Source: an uncultured Gammaproteobacteria bacterium
Lineage (GTDB): Bacteria; Pseudomonadota; Gammaproteobacteria; Steroidobacterales; JABDMI01
NCBI GenBank assembly: GCA_938039225.1
Contig: CALHVH010000121.1
Location: forward strand, 1-15,547
Direction: 5' to 3'
DNA length: 15,547 nucleotides
Positions within the stretch are counted from its first letter, which is position 1; each line of letters begins with the position of its first letter. Positions 5,811 to 12,841 of this stretch are shown piece after piece. Under the pieces are notes generated by a model. The model saw only the letters and a program-made list of their open reading frames with translations. It made no database searches and was not told where the DNA came from. The translations under genes and the position numbers were made by a program.

Positions 5811-6411
5811 TATGATTCCAATTTTCAGGATCGTCAGAATCATTTGGCGACAAACCTATAATATCTCCCTCAGTGTTTACACCTAACCCCAAGACTGTTC
5901 TATTCGCATAATTAAAGTAGGCAACGACTTGATTAATTTCTAATATCTCACCTTCTTCCCAGCCCGCTTCACGTAGATTCTTAATATCTTTTGCTTTTAG
6001 ATTATGCGGACTTAAGGTAAGTTTTCTAGCATATTTAAAAGCCGCGATTTGTTTTGCATCGAAAGCACTTTTCAAGTCATCTTGTTCCATTGCATTACGT
6101 ATACCTTTAGCTCTCGCCTCATCATTTACTAAGCGACTCATGCCTACATAATGATGCTCTACGCAATATTCACAAACATTACACATACTTGTGTAAACCC
6201 CTAATGCTTCAAGAAACCATTTTGGAATTGTATTCGCCGAATGATGTAATACATACTTATATATTGCCATATGCCCCTCCATCGTATGCGGGCGTAGGCT
6301 GTGAGCAAGCATTATGTTGTCAACATTGTTATCAGGTCCTTTAATTCGGTCGTAGAGTTTTAGGAGTTTATCTTTAGCATCAGCATAAGCAATGGTTTTA
6401 ATCCAGGACAT
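5806..6411 (-). CDS. AhpD-like / carboxymuconolactone decarboxylase family protein (peroxidase-related)
   Basis: A 201-residue all-helical protein of the AhpD/CMD superfamily, close to the type annotated as uncharacterised peroxidase-related enzymes. The signature is LGVYTSMCNVCEYCVEHH (residues 70-87). Cys80 and Cys83 form the redox CxxC, followed by His86/His87, and there is an extra Cys77 one turn earlier. The second half (about 119-185) has FDAKQIAAFKYARKLT and VAYFNYANRTVLGLG, the usual second helical repeat. AhpD-type members reduce partner peroxiredoxins or peroxides through the CxxC pair; the substrate here is not known. The ATG at 6411 is chosen over one 11 codons upstream because it is preceded by AAAGAGAAAATT, a plausible ribosome site, and MSWIKTI is the typical family start. 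It is co-directional with two VOC genes upstream. Confidence 0.85.
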   Translation of the reverse strand: MSWIKTIAYADAKDKLLKLYDRIKGPDNNVDNIMLAHSLRPHTMEGHMAIYKYVLHHSANTIPKWFLEALGVYTSMCNVCEYCVEHHYVGMSRLVNDEARAKGIRNAMEQDDLKSAFDAKQIAAFKYARKLTLSPHNLKAKDIKNLREAGWEEGEILEINQVVAYFNYANRTVLGLGVNTEGDIIGLSPNDSDDPENWNHR

Positions 6412-6477
6412 AATTTTCTCTTTTAATTTGAAAGCTAGGGGCAATTCCTAAAATACATGGATGTAAGAAATGCATAA

Positions 6478-6496
6478 GAATTGCTTGGAGCAATTC
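6478..6496. other. Hairpin between the VOC and AhpD-like genes
   Basis: GAATTGCT (6478-6485) and AGCAATTC (6489-6496) pair perfectly around a 3-base loop, 25 bases past the stop of the VOC gene. A further GCAATTC lies at 6441-6447. On the minus strand the sequence after the stem is TTATGCATTTCTT, without a clean T run, so it is a weak terminator or attenuating structure at best. Confidence 0.45.
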
Positions 6497-6520
6497 ATGC
6501 TCGTGGTTGCCTTTCTAAGC

Positions 6521-6916
6521 TTAGTTAGTATAAGGCCCTTCAACTAAACGTTGCGATATCCACCAAATATTCCCTTGCAGGTCTTTTATTCCGCCTTGTC
6601 TATCCTGATAAGGCATATCATCAACTGGCATAATTATAATTGCTCCACACTCTACCGCTTTTTCAATTGCAGCATCGGCGTCTTCAACATACAGATAATA
6701 AGCCGCTGGCATGACTTTTAAAAAGTCGTCCGACTGGGCAAGCATCAACATTGCATTACCAATCCGTATTTGTGAATTTGCAATGGTTCCATCTGGTCTT
6801 CGTGTTGTACCTATTTCTTCTGCAGCAAATGCGTTAATTAAAAATGCTAGATAGGCATCAGCATCTTTGACAATGAGATAGGGTGTGACCGTAGTGAATC
6901 CCGGTGGTACAAACAT
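6521..6916 (-). CDS. VOC-fold protein, PhnB/YdhR-like glyoxalase-bleomycin resistance type
   Basis: A 131-residue protein of the vicinal-oxygen-chelate superfamily, in the PhnB-like branch. TPYLIVKDADAYLAFLINAFAAEE (residues 11-34) is the first beta-alpha-beta unit. It is followed by RPDGTIANSQIRIGNAMLMLAQ (40-61) and, in the second half, the YLYVEDADAAIEKAVECGA and GGIKDLQGNIWWISQ segments. Family members usually have His in the position of Asn47 (HAEIRIG) and often His in the position before IW; both are replaced here, so metal binding is doubtful. The function may be binding rather than catalysis. A CGGAG Shine-Dalgarno precedes the ATG. It lies 28 bp after the other VOC gene, so probably in one operon. 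Confidence 0.8.
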   Translation of the reverse strand: MFVPPGFTTVTPYLIVKDADAYLAFLINAFAAEEIGTTRRPDGTIANSQIRIGNAMLMLAQSDDFLKVMPAAYYLYVEDADAAIEKAVECGAIIIMPVDDMPYQDRQGGIKDLQGNIWWISQRLVEGPYTN

Positions 6917-6944
6917 ACTACACTCCGAAAGGTTGTTAATTAAA

Positions 6945-7316
6945 CTAAACGTGTTGATCTATTAGAATTTGATTTCCATCTGGATCAATTAAAACTGCAC
7001 TTGCTGGACCACTGGTAGATTCATCTGCTTGTTTTTGTAAATCCAAGCCATTTGTCTTAAGATTTTTTTGTATCTCACGAATATCGTCAAATTCGTCAAG
7101 CGGATTACCAAAATCATCCCAACCTGGATTAAAGGTTAAAATGTTGGCATCAAACATTCCTTCAAATAATCCTATTGTGTTAGTTCCATTTTGCATAATG
7201 AGATATTTCATATCTAAGTTGCCACCAATTTGGCTGAAGCCTAATTTCTCATAAAAACTTTTTGAAAGGATGATGTCTTTCACTGCCAAACTCACTGAAA
7301 ATTTTCCAAGTTCCAT
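6945..7316 (-). CDS. VOC family protein (lactoylglutathione-lyase-like)
   Basis: A 123-residue single VOC-domain protein. KFSVSLAVKDIILSKSFYEKLGF (residues 5-27) is the first beta-alpha unit. It is followed by KYLIMQNGTNTIGLFEGMFDANILTFNPGWD, a DIREIQKNLKTNG helix and the C-terminal DPDGNQILIDQHV. This pattern is that of a widespread, uncharacterised VOC subfamily annotated as glyoxalase. The usual metal-ligand His in the first strand and Glu near the C-terminus are not evident, so enzyme activity is uncertain. The start is well supported by AAGGAG (complement of 7323-7328) seven bases upstream. It is the first gene of the minus-strand VOC-VOC-AhpD-like group and is divergent from the antitoxin gene. 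Confidence 0.82.
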   Translation of the reverse strand: MELGKFSVSLAVKDIILSKSFYEKLGFSQIGGNLDMKYLIMQNGTNTIGLFEGMFDANILTFNPGWDDFGNPLDEFDDIREIQKNLKTNGLDLQKQADESTSGPASAVLIDPDGNQILIDQHV

Positions 7317-7392
7317 TATTTGCTCCTTTTAATTATTATCATTTTCAACCTTTATAGTGTAGCGCATATAAATTAAGCAATCTAGATTAATA

Positions 7393-7419
7393 TGTACAAA
7401 TAACAGTACATCTTGTACA
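7393..7419. promoter_or_regulatory. YefM-type operator with TGTACA motifs
   Basis: TGTACA occurs at 7393-7398 and again at 7414-7419, with AGTACAT between them (7405-7411). The three GTAC cores begin at 7394, 7406 and 7415, so they are spaced by 12 and 9 bases. In E. coli the YefM antitoxin represses its own operon by binding palindromes with a TGTACA core. These sites lie 31-57 bases upstream of the antitoxin ATG, where an autorepressor would be expected to bind. They may also affect the divergent VOC operon, whose ATG is 77 bases away. Confidence 0.7.
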
Positions 7420-7449
7420 CTTTACTAAATTTTATATTGGAGCCACATC

Positions 7450-7647
7450 ATGAGAATGCGAGTTGTAAATTTCTCCGAAGCACGTCAAAGATTAAAGTCT
7501 GTACTGGATAGTGTCGCCTCAGATACCGATTTTACGGTGGTAACTCGTCGCGATGCAGAGGATGTTGTTGTCATGTCGATGACAATGTTCAACAAAATGG
7601 TAGAAACTTTAGGTTTTCCTGAGTCTGAAAAAATTGAAGATAGTTAA
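7450..7647 (+). CDS. YefM/Phd-family antitoxin (no toxin gene adjacent)
   Basis: A 65-residue protein with the Phd/YefM N-terminal DNA-binding and dimerisation domain: RVVNFSEARQRLKSVLDSV (residues 4-22), TDFTVVTRRDAEDVVVMSMTMFNKMVETL (26-54), then an acidic tail. In YefM-YoeB pairs the C-terminal tail wraps the toxin and blocks its mRNA endonuclease activity; YefM also represses its own promoter. This copy is shorter than the roughly 80-residue YefM proteins, the tail ending ESEKIEDS. No YoeB-like or other toxin reading frame follows; a terminator lies about 125 bp downstream. GGAG (7439-7442) seven bases before the ATG supports the start. It could be an orphan antitoxin, an anti-addiction gene, or a plain autoregulator. 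Confidence 0.83.
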   Translation: MRMRVVNFSEARQRLKSVLDSVASDTDFTVVTRRDAEDVVVMSMTMFNKMVETLGFPESEKIEDS

Positions 7648-7730
7648 TTTGAAGGATATCGATTAATCGGATTTTAGCTACATATTGAGCGAACTTAGAC
7701 TCATTTACTACTCTGATTGATATTAGCAAT

Positions 7731-7761
7731 GCTAAATGTGTGCAATTTCGACACATTTAGC
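7731..7761. other. 11-bp perfect stem-loop after the antitoxin gene
   Basis: GCTAAATGTGT (7731-7741) pairs perfectly with ACACATTTAGC (7751-7761) around a 9-base loop. No T run follows, so by itself it is not a terminator. It stands 10 bases before a true terminator stem. Confidence 0.6.
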
Positions 7762-7771
7762 TACCTAATCG

Positions 7772-7812
7772 ACGCTCTTAGTTACATTAGCAACTAAGAG
7801 CGTGATTTTTTT
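7772..7812 (+). terminator. Rho-independent terminator downstream of the antitoxin gene
   Basis: The 12-bp stem ACGCTCTTAGTT (7772-7783) and AACTAAGAGCGT (7792-7803), with an 8-base loop, is followed by GA and seven Ts (7806-7812). This is a standard intrinsic terminator for plus-strand transcription and separates the antitoxin unit from gltB. Confidence 0.85.
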
Positions 7813-7814
7813 AT

Positions 7815-7836
7815 GTCTATAAAGCGGTTTATAGAC
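7815..7836. other. Hairpin directly after the terminator
   Basis: GTCTATAAA (7815-7823) pairs perfectly with TTTATAGAC (7828-7836) around GCGG. It is the third perfect stem-loop within about 105 bases and starts three bases past the terminator T run. It could be a backup terminator, an operator in the gltB promoter region, or part of a repeat. Confidence 0.5.
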
Positions 7837-8196
7837 TTGCTCCCACAGTGCCTTTATGCTATTTTTCATACAACTGTTTAGTGAGTGTATGGACGTCTAA
7901 ACGAAGAAAAATCTAATATCAGTCCGTATTCAAGCACCACACCAGTTCGCCTGCAGCACTCGGTTTCATCAATGAGAAAAATCTTGATTTAACCTCAACC
8001 GTTACGATTTTGTTTAATGTGTCATCGTTTTAACCTTGGCAGACTTTCTGACCGCCCAATTCATGGCGATACAAAAAGCAATTCAAAAGTAATGATTACG
8101 AATTTAAATGTCTTTTGCTCTGTCAATTTACACTTTCAGACAGGCAAAACTGACCCAGTAAAAAAAATTGTTCGACTGACATGACAAGAAATTATT
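7837..8196 (+). other. gltB upstream region without a gene
   Basis: This stretch of 360 bases has no credible coding sequence; the longest starts give only a few codons. It should hold the gltB promoter and leader. I see no strong -35/-10 pair and no sigma-54 site. A weak inverted repeat, CTGTC (8120-8124) and GACAG (8139-8143), lies near the end. The gltB ATG has no clear Shine-Dalgarno, only AAGAAA about six bases upstream. Confidence 0.5.
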
Positions 8197-11100
8197 ATGA
8201 ATAAAAAACTACAGAAACCACAAAATGAGTTTATTACTGCTCAGCACCAAGATGCAGAGGGCATGTATTTACCTGAACTAGAATCTGATGCTTGCGGTAT
8301 TGGTTTAATTACTCAATTTAAGGGTGTAAAAAGTCACAAGCTAGTTGATGACGCTCTAACTATGTTAGAACGTATGCAGCATCGTGGCGCATGCGGTTGT
8401 GAGCCGGACTCGGGTGATGGCGCCGGTATTTCCTTACAAATGCCTCATAGTTTCTTTGCTGGTATCTGTCAGAAGAAGCATATCAAGCTACCTGAATTTG
8501 GATCATACGGTGTGGCTTCGGTTTTTTATCCTAAAGATGAGGCCTTATTTAATCGCTGTAAGATTCTAATGAATGACTTTATGGAAGACTTAGGGCTTGA
8601 GCCTTTGCTTTATCGTAAAGTTCCAACCGATCCTTCAGGTATTGGTGCAACGGCATTATCAGTAGAGCCAAAACAGTTTCAAATTATTATTAAAGCCAAA
8701 GACGGTTTAAGCTTTGACGATTTAGAACGACGCTTATATGTATTCCGTAAATTTGCAATACATCACATACACCAGTTATTGCCTAATGCCATTGATACTT
8801 TTTATTTACCGTCGTGTTCTTATAAAACTATTGTTTACAAAGGACAGTTAACAACTCATCAATTGCGTACTTACTATCCTGACTTACAAAACGAAGCACT
8901 TAAGTCTGCTATAGCAATTGTGCATTCACGTTTTTCTACCAATACCATTCCTAAATGGAAACTCGCTCAGCCTTTCCGTACCATTGCACACAATGGTGAA
9001 ATCAATACTATTCAGGGAAACAAACACTGGTGGCAGGCTAAAGAAGCCATTCTACAATCCGACGTGTTTACAGCTGAAGAAATGGAAAAGCTTTGTCCGG
9101 TTATTGGCACAGAATTATCAGACTCAGGTAGTTTTGATAACGTTTTAGAATTTCTCATGATGGCTGGGTATTCCCTACCGCATGCTTTGATGATGATGGT
9201 TCCGCAAGCGTGGCAGTATGACGAAAGCATGCAACAAAATCTTAAAGATTTTTACCAGTATCACCAGGCCTTAATGGAGCCATGGGATGGCCCAGCAGCA
9301 ATCTGCTTTACCGATGGTAAATTAGTTGGGGCTACCATTGATAGAAATGGCTTACGTCCAGCTCGTTATATTATTACTAATGACGATTACCTTATTGTGT
9401 CATCGGAAGTAGGCGTTTATGACATTGAAGCGGATAACATTAAACATAATGGCCGCTTACGTCCAGGTCGCTTATTAGTTGCTGATTTAGAACAAGGCCG
9501 TTTAATCAATGACGAAGAAATTAAGCAAGAAACGGCAAACGCTAAACCCTATGGTGAATGGTTGGCTAACAACCAAGTCAGTATTAATGAACTTCCTAGC
9601 AATGACCTTACAGGCAGTATCGAATACGACAAGCGTACACTTAAAACCAAACAATTAATGCACGGCATTGACAGGGAAGCGATAAACAACATTATTAAAC
9701 CAATGGCCGAAGCAGGTACGCCACCTGTCTTTTCAATGGGAATTGATACACCACTAGCTATTTTGTCACAAAAACCTCAGCATTTATCGCATTACTTTAA
9801 ACAATTATTTGCTCAAGTTACCAATCCACCAATTGATTCCATTCGTGAACGACATGTCATGTCATTAAACATGTTATTGGGTTCGGCTCAAAACGTGTTA
9901 AGCCCAAATGAGAAACATTGTGAGATTATTGAGTTAGAAAGCCCTGTGCTTTCTGTAGAGAATTATTTCACGATTCAAAATAATACCTTACCTCAGTTTA
10001 AAGTAGGCACCCTACAGTTACTCTTTAAAGCAGATGGGCAAGCAGGGCGCTTACAAGCTGCGATTAACAATCTTTGTGCTTCTGCAGAAGCCCTAGTGCG
10101 TAATGGCTGTAATATTCTTATTTTATCCGATCGTGGTACTAATCATAACTCGGCCGCATTACCATCTTTATTAACGGTTGGTGCCATCCATCAACACTTG
10201 TTACGTGTGGGTTTACGTTTACAAACCTCTTTAGTCGTGGCAACTGGTGATGTGTGGGAAGCACATCACTTCGCAACCCTTATTGGTTATGGGGCAAATG
10301 CTATTTATCCGTACATGGCATATGCAAGCATTACTCAAGGCATCAAGTCGCAAAGTATTAAAGGTGTAGATAGTATTGATAAAGCGATAGGCAATTATCA
10401 ATACGCAGTTGAAAAAGAACTTTTAAAAATTATTTCAAAAATTGGTATTTCTACTTTACAGTCTTATCACGGTAGCCAAATTTTTGAAATTCTTGGGCTT
10501 AATGATCAAGTAGTAGAGGCGTGCTTTACCGGTTCCGTATCTCGAATAGGTGGATTGAGTTTTGATGGCATCGCACGCGAGTGTATGACCAGACATGAAG
10601 CCGCTTTTGATGAAGACTCTCCATCAGTCTTACCAACTAATGGCCGCTTACAATGGACACGCAGTGGTGAACAACATTTATTTAATCCAACTACTATTCA
10701 TTATTTACAAAACGCTGTTCGTAATAATCACCCTGAAAGTTACAAAAAATACGCTAAAGGCATCAACGCCGAAGTGGATCACCCAGTAACTTTAAGACAG
10801 CTATTGGATTTCCGTAAAGGCGAATCTATTGATATTGCTGAAGTTGAACCTTTGGAAAATATTGTTAAGCGTTTTGCAACTGGTGCTATGTCATTTGGAT
10901 CAATTTCTTATGAAGCCCATACAACTCTAGCCATTGCTATGAATCGTATTGGCGCGAAAAGTAATTCTGGTGAAGGTGGTGAAGATAGAAGACGTTATGA
11001 GCCAACACTTAATGGCGACTCTTTAAATTCTGCCATTAAACAAGTAGCCTCTGGACGTTTTGGCGTTACAGCTGAGTACCTGTCAACAGCCGAAGAAATT

Positions 11101-12738
11101 CAAATCAAAATGGCACAAGGCGCTAAACCGGGAGAGGGTGGTCAACTCCCTGGACATAAAGTGAATGATTGGATTGCTAAGGTTCGTATGAGTACGCCGG
11201 GTGTAGGTTTGATTTCACCTCCACCACATCATGATATTTATTCCATTGAAGATTTAGCTCAATTAATTTTTGACTTAAAGAATGCCAATCCAAAAGCTCG
11301 TATCAGTGTAAAACTTGTCTCTAAATGTGGTGTAGGAATTATTGCTTCTGGTGTTGCTAAGGCACACGCAGATGTCATTCTGATTTCAGGCCATGACGGT
11401 GGCACAGGTGCATCTCCGCTGACTTCAATTCAACATGCTGGCTTACCGTGGGAATTAGGCTTATCTGAAACCCATCAAACTTTATTACGAAATAAACTTC
11501 GTGACCGAGTTACTCTACAGTCGGATGGACAGATTCGTACTGGTAAAGATTTAGCAATTGCCGCCTTATTAGGAGCCGAAGAATGGGGCGTTGCTTCTGC
11601 AGCCTTGGTTGCTGAAGGTTGTATCATGATGCGTAAATGCCATCTAAATACTTGCCCAGTTGGAATTGCTACTCAAGACCCTGAATTACGTAAACGCTTT
11701 GAAGCGAAGCCAGAGCACGTTGTGAATTTCTTCTATTTTATGGCAGAAGAATTACGTGAAATTATGGCAGAACTTGGTTTCCGAACCGTTAATGAAATGG
11801 TTGGTAAAGTTGAAATGCTTAAGGTACGTTCAGGCTTAACTCATTGGAAACATAAATCCATTGACTTAAGTCGCGTATTATTCTGGAACGAAGAAGTTGA
11901 TGGCGTTGGTCAATTCAAACAACAAGAACAAGACCATGAAATTGATTCGGTTTTAGATAGAAAACTAATTCACCGATTAAAATCTGGTGTACAAGCTCCT
12001 CAGTTTGAAATTGTAAACACCGATAGAGCAACCGGTGCCATGTTATCGAATTATTGGGTTACCTTAGCAAAACACGAAAAACCCGAGTCATACAAAGTGT
12101 CATTTAACGGCTGGGCAGGGCAAAGCTTTGCAGCGTTTTTAGATACCGGTTTAGATTTTGAATTAACCGGAGCCGCCAATGATTATTTCTGTAAAGGTCT
12201 ATCAGGCGGCACAGTAAGCATTAAACCTTCGGATAAAGCTGAATTCACGGCAGCTAAAAATATCATTATTGGTAACGTAGCTTTCTACGGAGCTACTAGT
12301 GGTGAAGCCTATATTGCTGGTCGCGCAGGTGAGCGTTTCTGTGTACGTAACTCAGGTGCCAAAGTGGTGGTAGAAGGCATAGGTGATAACGGTTGTGAAT
12401 ACATGACAGGTGGTGTTGCCTTAATTCTTGGTGAAATTGGTAAAAACTTTGCTGCGGGTATGTCGGGTGGCTTGGCTTTTGTACTCGATCCAAACAAACA
12501 AATGCCTGCTAAAACCAATATGGATGGAATCAGTCTTGAACAACCTGATGAACAAGATATTGCAACAATTAAGTATATGCTTGATATGCATATTGTCCGC
12601 ACTGGAAGTGAAAAGGCCAAAGCACTGTTAGCTGATTGGGACAATGTTAAAACCCAGTTTAGTAAAGTATTCCCAATTGAATACAAACGAGCTTTAGAAC
12701 AACAAGCTCAAGCTGAGCAATTGGCAAAAAGCGCTTAA
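8197..12738 (+). CDS. gltB: Glutamate synthase (NADPH) large subunit
   Basis: A 1513-residue GOGAT alpha subunit of normal size. It takes the amide nitrogen of glutamine and passes it through an internal tunnel to 2-oxoglutarate, giving two glutamates, with electrons from GltD. Domains in order are: a 32-residue propeptide; a type-2 glutamine amidotransferase with Cys33 as N-terminal nucleophile after processing (DACGIG); a central domain; the FMN synthase domain, with GAMSFGS (896-902), SGEGGED and SGHDGGTGASP (from 1064); the 3Fe-4S cysteines C1142, C1148 and C1153 (Cx5Cx4C); and a C-terminal GxGxG helix domain (about 1270-1460) with GAKVVVEG and GGVALILG. All key residues are present. It is followed by gltD after 103 bp. 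The ATG at 8197 gives a sensible propeptide; Met23 would leave only ten residues before Cys33. Confidence 0.98.
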   Translation: MNKKLQKPQNEFITAQHQDAEGMYLPELESDACGIGLITQFKGVKSHKLVDDALTMLERMQHRGACGCEPDSGDGAGISLQMPHSFFAGICQKKHIKLPEFGSYGVASVFYPKDEALFNRCKILMNDFMEDLGLEPLLYRKVPTDPSGIGATALSVEPKQFQIIIKAKDGLSFDDLERRLYVFRKFAIHHIHQLLPNAIDTFYLPSCSYKTIVYKGQLTTHQLRTYYPDLQNEALKSAIAIVHSRFSTNTIPKWKLAQPFRTIAHNGEINTIQGNKHWWQAKEAILQSDVFTAEEMEKLCPVIGTELSDSGSFDNVLEFLMMAGYSLPHALMMMVPQAWQYDESMQQNLKDFYQYHQALMEPWDGPAAICFTDGKLVGATIDRNGLRPARYIITNDDYLIVSSEVGVYDIEADNIKHNGRLRPGRLLVADLEQGRLINDEEIKQETANAKPYGEWLANNQVSINELPSNDLTGSIEYDKRTLKTKQLMHGIDREAINNIIKPMAEAGTPPVFSMGIDTPLAILSQKPQHLSHYFKQLFAQVTNPPIDSIRERHVMSLNMLLGSAQNVLSPNEKHCEIIELESPVLSVENYFTIQNNTLPQFKVGTLQLLFKADGQAGRLQAAINNLCASAEALVRNGCNILILSDRGTNHNSAALPSLLTVGAIHQHLLRVGLRLQTSLVVATGDVWEAHHFATLIGYGANAIYPYMAYASITQGIKSQSIKGVDSIDKAIGNYQYAVEKELLKIISKIGISTLQSYHGSQIFEILGLNDQVVEACFTGSVSRIGGLSFDGIARECMTRHEAAFDEDSPSVLPTNGRLQWTRSGEQHLFNPTTIHYLQNAVRNNHPESYKKYAKGINAEVDHPVTLRQLLDFRKGESIDIAEVEPLENIVKRFATGAMSFGSISYEAHTTLAIAMNRIGAKSNSGEGGEDRRRYEPTLNGDSLNSAIKQVASGRFGVTAEYLSTAEEIQIKMAQGAKPGEGGQLPGHKVNDWIAKVRMSTPGVGLISPPPHHDIYSIEDLAQLIFDLKNANPKARISVKLVSKCGVGIIASGVAKAHADVILISGHDGGTGASPLTSIQHAGLPWELGLSETHQTLLRNKLRDRVTLQSDGQIRTGKDLAIAALLGAEEWGVASAALVAEGCIMMRKCHLNTCPVGIATQDPELRKRFEAKPEHVVNFFYFMAEELREIMAELGFRTVNEMVGKVEMLKVRSGLTHWKHKSIDLSRVLFWNEEVDGVGQFKQQEQDHEIDSVLDRKLIHRLKSGVQAPQFEIVNTDRATGAMLSNYWVTLAKHEKPESYKVSFNGWAGQSFAAFLDTGLDFELTGAANDYFCKGLSGGTVSIKPSDKAEFTAAKNIIIGNVAFYGATSGEAYIAGRAGERFCVRNSGAKVVVEGIGDNGCEYMTGGVALILGEIGKNFAAGMSGGLAFVLDPNKQMPAKTNMDGISLEQPDEQDIATIKYMLDMHIVRTGSEKAKALLADWDNVKTQFSKVFPIEYKRALEQQAQAEQLAKSA

Positions 12739-12745
12739 GTGAATG

Positions 12746-12804
12746 TGTCATTGCGAACTGTGGACCGATACAGCAATCTCTAAACAGATTACCTCGTAAT
12801 GACA
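12746..12804. repeat. Palindromic TGTCATTGCGA element between gltB and gltD
   Basis: The ends TGTCATTGCGA (12746-12756) and TCGTAATGACA (12794-12804) are inverted repeats with one mismatch. Inside are two small stems: CTGT/ACAG (12758-12761 with 12770-12773) and AATCT/AGATT (12775-12779 with 12786-12790), so the RNA could fold as a three-way structure. Elements with GTCATTGCGA...GCAATCTC...AATGAC ends are dispersed repeats in many bacterial genomes. It lies in the transcribed gap of the operon and contains no T run. Confidence 0.7.
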
Positions 12805-12841
12805 ATAATTAGTTATTTAAAGAACAAAGAAGAGTAGAACA

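Noticed and set aside
6412..6444. Upstream ATG of the AhpD-like gene (11 extra codons)
   Set aside because: The extension (MPLAFKLKEKI) is not family-like and contains the purine-rich ribosome site of the ATG at 6411.
7648..7680. Possible toxin remnant (FEGYRLIGF in frame after the antitoxin stop)
   Set aside because: Only nine residues before a stop, without a start codon and without the order of YoeB motifs; not enough to call a pseudogene.
8037..8056. Possible sigma-54 promoter (TTGGCAGACTTTCTGA) upstream of gltB
   Set aside because: The GG element lacks a GC at the required 10-base spacing (GA instead), so the -24/-12 pattern is not met.
12296..12686. Minus-strand open frames inside the 3' end of gltB
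   Set aside because: Shadows of the GxGxG domain coding sequence; no ribosome site and no recognisable protein family.
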